Below are positions 43,499 to 50,254 of a stretch of 64,000 nucleotides of DNA, piece by piece. The stretch covers positions 143,156 to 207,155 of the forward strand of contig DBYS01000012.1 in the NCBI GenBank assembly GCA_002310195.1, given 5' to 3'. Origin of the DNA: Bacteroidales bacterium UBA1180 (GTDB lineage: Bacteria > Bacteroidota > Bacteroidia > Bacteroidales > Paludibacteraceae). Position numbers and translations under genes: made by a program. Every line of letters begins with the position of its first letter. Positions within the stretch are counted from its first letter, which is position 1. Below the pieces are notes generated by a model that was not told the DNA's origin, searched no databases, and saw only the letters and a list, made by a program, of their open reading frames with translations.

Positions 43499-43984
43499 AT
43501 GAAAAAGTTTACTTCTACAGCAATCGCGGCCCTTCTGATTGGCATCTTAGCGATAAGTCTGTTTTCCTCTTGTGGCAAGCAGAGAGTTAAGAGTCCTCTT
43601 CAAGGAACATGGTACAATAACACTCCCTCGTCGGCGGATAAAGATGTTTGTTTTATTTATGTGGCAACATTTGCTGCAAATGGGGAATGTTGTTTTATTG
43701 AGGAAAAATGGAACACTCCTTCAACCGCTTACAAACCTTTTCCTGAACAGCGGAATAAGATGGTCGGCACATATCAGGTTCAGGGTAATGAACTTGTCAT
43801 TATCTATACCGGAGCCTACGATGGTAATGCTGATTCCGAGCAACCTGTTGATCTGGAATATAACGCCGAAAAGATTCATTTTGATCTTGAGGAGAGTTCT
43901 CTTCTCTTGACAAAGAATTACGGATCGTGTTGGCAGCAAGTTCGCCGATATGTCAAGTTGGACGATAACCCATCCAACTTGTAA
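43499..43984 (+). CDS. Small lipoprotein, lipocalin-like
   Basis: 161 residues from the ATG at 43499, which follows an AAAGGAG site; the frame is open upstream to 43397 but the signal peptide starts here. Lipobox LFSSC (Cys near residue 25) after a hydrophobic stretch (AIAALLIGILAISLF). The mature part has LQGTWYNN followed by strands and ends RRYVKLDDNPSNL. The GTWY start and the beta-strand pattern resemble lipocalin-like lipoproteins of Bacteroidetes; the ligand is unknown. Single gene with its own promoter and a strong terminator. Confidence 0.78.
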   Translation: MKKFTSTAIAALLIGILAISLFSSCGKQRVKSPLQGTWYNNTPSSADKDVCFIYVATFAANGECCFIEEKWNTPSTAYKPFPEQRNKMVGTYQVQGNELVIIYTGAYDGNADSEQPVDLEYNAEKIHFDLEESSLLLTKNYGSCWQQVRRYVKLDDNPSNL

Positions 43985-44026
43985 ACAAATAACTTTTCGC
44001 GTAGATAACTATCTCGCGCCAACTCT

Positions 44027-44062
44027 GCAAGAACGGTCATCGTGACCGTTCTTGCTTTTTTT
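44027..44062 (+). terminator. Terminator of the lipoprotein gene
   Basis: The perfect 13-bp stem GCAAGAACGGTCA (44027-44039) / TGACCGTTCTTGC (44043-44055) has a 3-base loop and a TTTTTTT tail, 42 bases after the stop. Confidence 0.95.
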
Positions 44063-44134
44063 GTGGCGAATAGATCGTTTCTTGGCGGAAAGATTGGCGC
44101 TTTTTGCGGTGCTTAGTCAAGAATTGATTGAACT

Positions 44135-44566
44135 CTAATCGAACTTTGGGTGCTCGACGTGAAGGATGGCGCGGATGAAATTGTCGGGACGAACGTACGG
44201 GTGGAACTGACCATACTTGTCAGGTTTGGCGATGCGGTCGGGTTCGCCGGTGAGTTGGGCACGGAAACGGGCTTTAACCTCTTCGAGGAAAGCCTGTTTT
44301 TTTTCAGGAAGAGGGGTGTTGTTTTTCCAGGCATCGATGAACTCCTGTGCCGAGTGGGATGATTTGCCGAAAGAGAGCTGGTTGGCCAGTTCGCCGAAAA
44401 CGACCGGATTGGCTTTGTAGTTGCGCTTGTGAGGGGTGAAGGCCTCCAGCCGTCCGATGCTGGTGATGTTACCCTCGAAATCGTGATAGACCTTTTGACG
44501 CTCAACTAAGCCGGAGTGTCCGCCGATGATTTTTTCAATGTGAGGCTTGTGATAAATCTTTGCCAT
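44135..44566 (-). CDS. Conserved-looking hypothetical protein
   Basis: 143 residues, no signal peptide, basic N-terminus (MAKIYHKPHIEKIIGGHSGL), central TPHKRNYKANPVVFGELANQ and C-terminal YVRPDNFIRAILHVEHPKFD. Normal codon use for the window and its own promoter at 44717-44748, so it is probably a real gene. Function not recognised. It has an unusual leader of about 145 bases with direct repeats and a GC hairpin. Confidence 0.65.
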   Translation of the reverse strand: MAKIYHKPHIEKIIGGHSGLVERQKVYHDFEGNITSIGRLEAFTPHKRNYKANPVVFGELANQLSFGKSSHSAQEFIDAWKNNTPLPEKKQAFLEEVKARFRAQLTGEPDRIAKPDKYGQFHPYVRPDNFIRAILHVEHPKFD

Positions 44567-44609
44567 AAACTGATGCTATTTGTGAGGGCGTGCAGGTGAG
44601 ATGTAGTCC

Positions 44610-44637
44610 GGTCTGCCCCGGATTCGCTAGTCAGACC
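44610..44637 (-). repeat. Leader hairpin upstream of the 143-residue hypothetical protein
   Basis: GGTCTG (44610-44615) and CAGACC (44632-44637) enclose a 16-base loop in the transcribed leader. No T-run follows on the minus strand. Confidence 0.5.
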
Positions 44638-44645
44638 AGGAGTGA

Positions 44646-44701
44646 CGTGCTTATCGCTGACTTATAACAGACTAACCACGAACAAACCGCTCACTTATCA
44701 C
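44646..44701. repeat. Iteron-like direct repeats just downstream of a promoter
   Basis: On the + strand CGCTGACTTATAAC (44655-44668) and CGCTCACTTATCAC (44688-44701) differ at two of 14 positions and are 33 bases apart, three helical turns. A shorter relative CGTGCTTATCGC is at 44646-44657. They lie between the promoter at 44717-44748 (-) and its gene, a suitable place for a repressor. Confidence 0.6.
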
Positions 44702-44716
44702 GCACTAAATTTTGTG

Positions 44717-44748
44717 CAAAGGTACGAAAAAAAATCGAGAAATGCAAG
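44717..44748 (-). promoter_or_regulatory. Promoter of the 143-residue hypothetical protein
   Basis: Minus strand: CTTG, 20 bp, TACCTTTG. One change from consensus in the -33 box. It is divergent from the promoter at 44867; together with the leaders they fill the gap 44567-44989. Confidence 0.75.
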
Positions 44749-44866
44749 AAAAATGGCGAAAAAAAGACGATAAAAAACTACTATATACTATGTATATAGT
44801 AAAAAACGAATGGATGTGTGCCGAAAATATGAGGCGGAAAAGAACTTCGGAAAAAATGCGGGAAAA

Positions 44867-44898
44867 TTTGCAAATATGAAATATTTTTCGTAACTTTG
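44867..44898 (+). promoter_or_regulatory. Promoter of the zinc-ribbon/OmpA gene cluster
   Basis: TTTG (44867-44870), 20 bp, TAACTTTG (44891-44898): exact consensus, 91 bases before the ATG. Confidence 0.85.
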
Positions 44899-44989
44899 CA
44901 GGCGAAAGCGATAGTATGCGCGCGGCTGAGGACTATTGCGCGCATGGACGCACGAACAAACTTGTACGAAAACATTAAACCCGACGAAT

Positions 44990-46552
44990 ATGAAAACTTC
45001 GATTAGACGAGTGCTGGTGTGCATGTTTGCATTGGCGCTAATCATGCCGGCAGAAGCGCAGTTCTTGAACCAGCTCATCAAGAGCGCGGAGAAGTCCGCC
45101 GAGAAAGCTGTACAGAAAGAGGTGAACAAAAAAGTGAACCAAGGTGTGCACAAAGCCTTCAACCCGAACGAGAAGAAAGAGAAAGGCGAAGGCCAGCAAG
45201 GCGAACGTCAGCAGGCACAGCAAGCCGCAGGCTGGACGTGTCCCCAATGCGGTCAGGAAGGCAACACCGGCAAGTTCTGCAACAACTGTGGGGCCAAGAA
45301 ACCCGAACCCAAACCTGCCGAAGCTGACGGCTGGACGTGCCCCAATTGCGGTCACCAGGGCAATACCGGAAAGTTCTGCAACGAGTGCGGCACCAAGCGT
45401 CCCGAAGGCCCGCAGGACAACTCATGGACATGCCAGAAGTGCGGCCATCAGGGTAACACCGGCAAGTTCTGCGACGAATGCGGCGCACCGAAAGGGGCAC
45501 AGCAGATCAATCAGAACGCCATAGCTTGGAACAACTATGACTTCGTGGCCGGCGATGAGATCATCTTCGAGGACAACAACGCCAACGAACCGCTCGGCGA
45601 GTTCCCCGCCATGTGGGACGCGTTCAACGGCGCAGCGGAGATCGTGCAGATCAGCGGCGTGAAGTGTATCAATCTTCAGGACGCCGAGATCACACCGCTC
45701 TATCAGAACAACAAGACCTATCTGACCGACGTCTGCACGATCGAGATGGATCTGTATTACCGTCACGAGAAAGTTTGGGAACAGGAGATGGGCGAAGACC
45801 TCCACGGCTGGGGCGATTACAACATCCACCTCTACACATCGGACAAAGTAGCGAGCAGTGACCGCGGCGAGGCGTCGCTCAACATCTATCTGCCCATGCA
45901 GATGGATGAAGATGCCAATACCAAGACTGCCGACCAGCGTGTTATGTACAACTGGCGCGCCAACGGCGAGACCCGCAACGGCGAGTACCAGCTGCGCTCG
46001 GTTGAGCATGAAGCATGGCATCATATAGCCATCTCGTTCAACAAACGCGCGTACAAGATCTACTTCGACAACCAGCGCGTGGCGAACATCCCCAACGCCA
46101 TGGCACCTAAGTGGCTGACAATCAACGGCACGAACGCCAACCAGCGCCTGTTCTTCGTCAAGAATGTCCGCATCGCCAAAGGCGCCGTGCCTCTGTACGA
46201 CCGAATGGCTTCGGAGGGACGAATCGTTACCTACGGCATCACGTTCGATGTAGGCAAAGCGACCATCAAACCCGAGTCGATGGGCGAGATCAACCGTATA
46301 GTCACCCTGATGAACGAGAATCCTGAACTGAGCTTCGAGGTGCAGGGACACACCGACAACACCGGCAACGCCACTATCAATCAGGCACTTAGCGAGCAGC
46401 GCGCAAACGCTATCGTTGCCAAACTCGTGGAGAAAGGTATCAGTCCTTACCGCCTCACAGCCAAGGGAATGGGACAGTCATCGCCAATCGCCGACAACTC
46501 GACCGACGAAGGACGCGCTAAGAACCGTCGTGTAGAATTTGTTAAAAAATGA
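44990..46552 (+). CDS. Secreted protein with three zinc ribbons and a C-terminal OmpA domain
   Basis: 520 residues from the ATG at 44990 (MKTSIRRVLVCMFALALIMP, cleaved near AEAQ at 21-24). Residues 25-55 are amphipathic and Lys/Glu-rich. Three near-identical zinc-ribbon repeats follow at about 81-107, 114-140 and 145-170, each WTCxxCGxxGNTGKFCxxCG with four Cys (84, 87, 97, 100; 117, 120, 130, 133; 148, 151, 161, 164). Residues about 185-400 look like a beta-rich, LamG-like domain. Residues about 410-520 form an OmpA-like peptidoglycan-binding domain (ITFDVGKATIKPES, VQGHTDNTG, LSEQRANAIV, GRAKNRRVEF). Zinc ribbons of this type are normally cytoplasmic, so finding them in an exported protein is unusual. 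First gene of a cluster; its stop overlaps the next ATG. Confidence 0.88.
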   Translation: MKTSIRRVLVCMFALALIMPAEAQFLNQLIKSAEKSAEKAVQKEVNKKVNQGVHKAFNPNEKKEKGEGQQGERQQAQQAAGWTCPQCGQEGNTGKFCNNCGAKKPEPKPAEADGWTCPNCGHQGNTGKFCNECGTKRPEGPQDNSWTCQKCGHQGNTGKFCDECGAPKGAQQINQNAIAWNNYDFVAGDEIIFEDNNANEPLGEFPAMWDAFNGAAEIVQISGVKCINLQDAEITPLYQNNKTYLTDVCTIEMDLYYRHEKVWEQEMGEDLHGWGDYNIHLYTSDKVASSDRGEASLNIYLPMQMDEDANTKTADQRVMYNWRANGETRNGEYQLRSVEHEAWHHIAISFNKRAYKIYFDNQRVANIPNAMAPKWLTINGTNANQRLFFVKNVRIAKGAVPLYDRMASEGRIVTYGITFDVGKATIKPESMGEINRIVTLMNENPELSFEVQGHTDNTGNATINQALSEQRANAIVAKLVEKGISPYRLTAKGMGQSSPIADNSTDEGRAKNRRVEFVKK

Positions 46553-47226
46553 TTGATATGAAAAAACTTCTTCTTAGCTGCTTGGCGCTCATAGCGGCAA
46601 CAGCTATATATGCACAGGAATTACAGTCAGAGGCCAATCCTCAAGAGAACCCGACCGTAGTGGTCGTTCGCACCACATCGCCGGCTGAGACGCGCGGCGG
46701 TTATGTGCCGCAGAACCTGCCGGCCGTTTACGATTGGCGCACACGCCGTCAAAGCGTAACGATCTCCGTCGGCTTGCCCAGTGTCTATGCCACGGGCTTC
46801 GGAGGGCATTCGTGGAGCTTCTATATCCCCGCTTCCGGTCCCGGCAGCACGCCCAGCTCGGAGATCTTTACAGGCGCTTGGGCGATAGAGTATAACTACA
46901 ACGTTCTCTGGTGGTTGCGTCTCGGAGCAAGTGCCAATTACGAGTGCTGGACAGGCCTTGCGCAAACCCACGACATGAGCCTTGCTGCACGTGTGGATTT
47001 CACGTACATCAACCGCGAGCACGTAACGGTTTACTCCGGCCTCTCAACAGGCGTCTATTCGCACATCGAGCGTGCTACCGACGGCTCAGTACGCGGACGC
47101 TTCCTTCCGGCAGTAAACATGACTCCTATCGGCCTGAACTTCGGCGGTCAGCATGTATTCGGCCTCGTGGAAACGAACATCGGTTCGGCATCCGTATTGC
47201 GCGTAGGTATAGGATTCCGCCCGTAA
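46549..47226 (+). CDS. Hypothetical exported protein, probably outer-membrane associated
   Basis: 225 residues. The ATG at 46549 overlaps the previous stop (ATGA); an ATG at 46558 (MKKLLLSCLALIAATAIYA) would give a cleaner signal peptide and is an alternative start. The mature part has aromatic strands (WALEYN-like YNYNVLWWLRLGASANYECW, DFTYINREHVTVYSGLSTG) and ends SVLRVGIGFRP, which suggests a small beta-barrel. Not assigned to a family. It lies between the zinc-ribbon/OmpA gene and the TonB-domain gene. Confidence 0.75.
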   Translation: MIDMKKLLLSCLALIAATAIYAQELQSEANPQENPTVVVVRTTSPAETRGGYVPQNLPAVYDWRTRRQSVTISVGLPSVYATGFGGHSWSFYIPASGPGSTPSSEIFTGAWAIEYNYNVLWWLRLGASANYECWTGLAQTHDMSLAARVDFTYINREHVTVYSGLSTGVYSHIERATDGSVRGRFLPAVNMTPIGLNFGGQHVFGLVETNIGSASVLRVGIGFRP

Positions 47227-47241
47227 TAAACCTCAAACATA

Positions 47242-48162
47242 ATGAAACAGTTTAGAATCAGCCTTCTGCTACTGATTGCTGCCCTGTGTGTGGGTTCGCT
47301 CAGCATGCAGGCGGCCAAGCAAAAGAAAGTGTATGTCAATAGCGACATGCGCATCATCGCCCAGCCGGACAAGTACGGCATGTACGCCAAACTGACGTAC
47401 AACAAGGATCATATCGACGCGAAAGTGTACAACTCCCGCGATATGATGGTGTACAAGCTCCGCCTCAATGATATAACCGAAGATACGATCGTCTTTGACG
47501 GACTGCAGGAGCATTACTTCTTCGGCGAACTCAACGAGACCTTCCTTTATGTTGACAACCGAATGGAGGAGCATACATTCTTCCGCAACGGCAAACCGAT
47601 CTTCCGCAAGCCGGTAACGGTAGGCGACACGATCTGGTTCCTCCAGGGCTTCATCGTTCTGCCGGAGGAAGCGAGCGTCTATGGCGTGATCACGGCGTAC
47701 GACGAGCGAACAGACAGGTACTCCGTCAATCTGCACAACAAGTCCGACGGCAAACTGATCGACACCAAACTGTTCGACCGTTTCGCCTATGGCGAATCCT
47801 ACGCGAAGCAAGAGCGGGTACTCGGCTCGATCACTTCCGCCAACGACGGTGCAACCAAGGTGCCCGACAAGATGCCCGTATTCCCCGGCGCACAAACAGG
47901 TTTGTACAAGTTCCTGACGGAAAACGTGCAGTATCCCTACAAGGCGCAGCAACTGGGCATGCAAGGCAAGGTTCTTGTATCCTTCGTTGTGGACAAAGAT
48001 GGCTCCGTCACCGATGTGACGGTTGTCAAACCTGTGCACAAGCTCTTCAACGACGAAGCTGTGCGAGTCATCAGTAAGATGCCGAAATGGGAACCCGGAC
48101 AGAAAGATGGCAAACCCGTTCGCGTCATGTATCTCATGCCGGTGAACTTTAGTTTACATTAA
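47242..48162 (+). CDS. Secreted protein with a C-terminal TonB-like domain
   Basis: 306 residues. Signal peptide MKQFRISLLLLIAALCVGSL (to about residue 24) instead of a lasting inner-membrane anchor. Residues 30-200 are beta-rich with no family recognised. The last 90 residues (FLTENVQYPYKAQQLGMQGK, VLVSFVVDKDGSVTDVTVVK, VRVISKMPKWEPGQKDGKPV) are a clear TonB C-terminal domain. No Pro-rich linker is present and no ExbB/ExbD partner lies beside it, so it is unlikely to transduce energy; a structural or periplasmic binding role is more likely. It ends 22 bases before der. Confidence 0.82.
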   Translation: MKQFRISLLLLIAALCVGSLSMQAAKQKKVYVNSDMRIIAQPDKYGMYAKLTYNKDHIDAKVYNSRDMMVYKLRLNDITEDTIVFDGLQEHYFFGELNETFLYVDNRMEEHTFFRNGKPIFRKPVTVGDTIWFLQGFIVLPEEASVYGVITAYDERTDRYSVNLHNKSDGKLIDTKLFDRFAYGESYAKQERVLGSITSANDGATKVPDKMPVFPGAQTGLYKFLTENVQYPYKAQQLGMQGKVLVSFVVDKDGSVTDVTVVKPVHKLFNDEAVRVISKMPKWEPGQKDGKPVRVMYLMPVNFSLH

Positions 48163-48184
48163 CATACAAAATCATCAAAATTCT

Positions 48185-49498
48185 ATGGCAAATATTTTAG
48201 CTATAGTGGGACGTCCCAACGTTGGGAAATCGACCCTCTTCAACCGACTGACAGGCACGCGACGTGCTATCGTTAATAACATCGCCGGCACAACCCGTGA
48301 CCGGCAGTATGGCAAAGCCGAGTGGTGCGGACGCGAGTTCAGCGTCATCGATACCGGCGGCTGGGTCGTTAACTCCGATGATACATTTGAGTCGGAGATC
48401 AACCGTCAGGTTAACCTTGCTATCCGCGAAGCGGATGTTGTGCTGCTCGTAGTAGATGTCAACGAAGGTGTTACGCAGTTCGACCAGGAAGTTGCTCATC
48501 TGCTTCGGCAGTCCGGCAAACCGACCGTGCTGGCCGTAAACAAAGTGGATACATTCGAGAACCAGTACGGCGCACCGGAGTTCTACAAGCTCGGTCTGGG
48601 CGAACCGTTCATCCTCTCTGCCGAGAACGGCCTGGGCACAGGCGATCTGCTCGACGAGATATGTTCGCGCTTCAAGTCCGACACCGGCGACGAGGAGATC
48701 GACGATCTGCCGCGCTTCGCTATAGTCGGCCGCCCGAACGCCGGCAAGTCAAGTATCCTCAACGCCTTTATCGGCGAGGAACGTACGATCGTTACGGACA
48801 TTCCCGGCACCACACGCGACAGTATCTATACCCGCTACAACAAGTTCGGCAAGGACTTCTACCTCGTTGATACCGCCGGTATCCGCAAAAAGGCGAAGGT
48901 GACCGAAGACCTGGAATACTACAGCGTTGTGCGCTCCATCCGTGCCATCGAGAATGCCGATGTCTGCATCCTGATGCTCGATGCCACGCGAGGCATCGAG
49001 GCGCAAGACCTGAACATCTTTGCCCTGATCCAAAAGAACAAGAAAGGCCTGGTAGTTTGCGTCAACAAGTGGGATCTGATTGAGAGCAAGACCAACGCTG
49101 ACATCAAAGGCTACGAAAATGCTATCCGTGAACGCCTGGCACCGTTCACCGATTTCCCGATCATCTTCACTTCGGCTACTACCAAGCAGCGCATCTTCAA
49201 GGTCATGGAAACCGCGCTGCATGTCTATGAGAACAAGAACCGCAAGATCCCTACAGCCAAGCTCAACGAGAACTTCCTGCCACTCATAGAGAACTACCCG
49301 CCGCCTGCCACCAAAGGCAAGTACATCAAGATCAAGTACTGCACGCAGCTGCCAAACACCCAGATCCCGACTTTCGTGTTCTTTGCCAATCTGCCGCAGT
49401 ATGTCAAGGAGCCGTATCGTCGTTTCCTTGAGAACAAGCTTCGCGAGTGGTGGGACTTCACCGGCACACCGGTGCAGATCTTTATCCGTGCCAAGTAG
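48185..49498 (+). CDS. der: Ribosome biogenesis GTPase Der
   Basis: 437 residues. Two GTPase domains in tandem: G1 motifs GRPNVGKST (residues 8-16) and GRPNAGKSS (near 183), G3 DTGGW and DTAGI, G4 NKVD and NKWD. The C-terminal KH-like domain ends with PVQIFIRAK. Needed for 50S subunit assembly. Last gene of the cluster starting at 44990; a new promoter lies 57 bases after its stop. Confidence 0.97.
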   Translation: MANILAIVGRPNVGKSTLFNRLTGTRRAIVNNIAGTTRDRQYGKAEWCGREFSVIDTGGWVVNSDDTFESEINRQVNLAIREADVVLLVVDVNEGVTQFDQEVAHLLRQSGKPTVLAVNKVDTFENQYGAPEFYKLGLGEPFILSAENGLGTGDLLDEICSRFKSDTGDEEIDDLPRFAIVGRPNAGKSSILNAFIGEERTIVTDIPGTTRDSIYTRYNKFGKDFYLVDTAGIRKKAKVTEDLEYYSVVRSIRAIENADVCILMLDATRGIEAQDLNIFALIQKNKKGLVVCVNKWDLIESKTNADIKGYENAIRERLAPFTDFPIIFTSATTKQRIFKVMETALHVYENKNRKIPTAKLNENFLPLIENYPPPATKGKYIKIKYCTQLPNTQIPTFVFFANLPQYVKEPYRRFLENKLREWWDFTGTPVQIFIRAK

Positions 49499-49554
49499 AT
49501 TTGCAAAGCAAATGTTTCGAAGTTTGGAAAAGATGTACAAAATTTGCGAAACAC

Positions 49555-49585
49555 TTGCAAATGTCAAAAAATATCACTATCTTTG
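49555..49585 (+). promoter_or_regulatory. Promoter of the FAH-porU transcript
   Basis: CTTG (49555-49558), 19 bp, TATCTTTG (49578-49585). The -7 box is exact, the -33 box has one change. Element copy 3 starts 12 bases downstream, as copy 2 does from its promoter. Confidence 0.8.
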
Positions 49586-49589
49586 CAAG

Positions 49590-49690
49590 CACTTTTGGCA
49601 AACCGTGCTGTCGGATGTCGCTCTGCTCCATAAAGCGCACGATTGCCTCAGTGCTCCCCCAAACGACGTTACACGTCCTTTCGGGGACTC
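49590..49690 (+). promoter_or_regulatory. Structured leader-RNA element, copy 3 (5' leader of FAH-porU)
   Basis: P1: GGCAAACCGTGC (49597-49608) pairs with GCACGATTGCC (49637-49647); the bulged A is kept and the inner pairs CGTGC / GCACG replace GGTGC / GCACC of copy 1. One C-A mismatch adjoins the bulge. P2 is weaker, with two mismatches. P3 at 49656-49686 pairs CCCC with GGGG, AAA with TTT and GACGT with ACGTC. The GTG start of the next gene follows the element by 6 bases, so folding could affect translation. Confidence 0.82.
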
Positions 49691-49696
49691 CATAAT

Positions 49697-50254
49697 GTGA
49701 AGATAATAGGCATAACATATTACGACGGCAGCGAAAGTGTCGTTCTCAAGAGCGACAGTTCGATGACGGTCAACCGCAAGCCGTTGTTTGTGCCGGAAGC
49801 GATAAGCGACCTGCAGGCTTTGCCTTGTGTGGTATTGCGCGTATCGCGTCTTGGGCGGTACATAGCGCCGCGGTTCGCCTCGCGTTACTACGACGCGCTG
49901 GCAGCCGGTATGGATTATTTCGGAGCGGACAATCTCCGCGAAGCCAGAGCCGCCGGCAAACCGTGGACGGAAGCCGTAGCTTTCGAAGGCTCGCTGGCCA
50001 TCGGTTCATGGCAACCGGCAATTAACGGCCAATGGTCGCTCAGTCGCGGTGAACAGGTAATCAATCGCGGCGAATGGACGCCGGCTGAGGAAATCCTCAA
50101 TAGCGCCGTAGCGCGCGCGAGCGAACTGCTGACGGTTCGTCAGGGCGACCTGATCTACGTAGCGCTCAACGCGCAACCCTGGCAATTGCAACCGAACGAC
50201 CTGATCCGTTGCACCGACGGCGAAAAGGAACTGCTATATTGCAAGATTAAATGA
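49697..50254 (+). CDS. Fumarylacetoacetate hydrolase-like protein, degenerate
   Basis: 185 residues from a GTG at 49697 (reads MKIIGITYYDGSESVVLKSD). The frame is open to a TTG at 49643, but that lies inside the leader RNA element. The arrangement of a central AAGMDYFGADNLREARAAGK, then PWTEAVAFEGSLAIGSW and a C-terminal LLTVRQGDLIYVA resembles the FAH fold (GND..., W..AKSFDTF..LGPW, L.PGDVIATG). The acidic metal ligands before the Asp in GMD appear to be missing, so it may not be a working hydrolase. It overlaps porU by 4 bases (ATGA). I recall a FAH-family gene next to porU in Porphyromonas as well, which would make the pairing old. Confidence 0.75.
   Translation: MKIIGITYYDGSESVVLKSDSSMTVNRKPLFVPEAISDLQALPCVVLRVSRLGRYIAPRFASRYYDALAAGMDYFGADNLREARAAGKPWTEAVAFEGSLAIGSWQPAINGQWSLSRGEQVINRGEWTPAEEILNSAVARASELLTVRQGDLIYVALNAQPWQLQPNDLIRCTDGEKELLYCKIK

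Noticed and set aside
43397..43984. Lipoprotein start at 43397
   Set aside because: It would put 34 residues before a clear lipoprotein signal peptide; the ATG at 43499 has a good ribosome binding site.
49643..50254. TTG start at 49643 for the FAH-like gene
   Set aside because: It would lie inside helix P1 of the leader RNA element; the residues before 49697 have no family resemblance.
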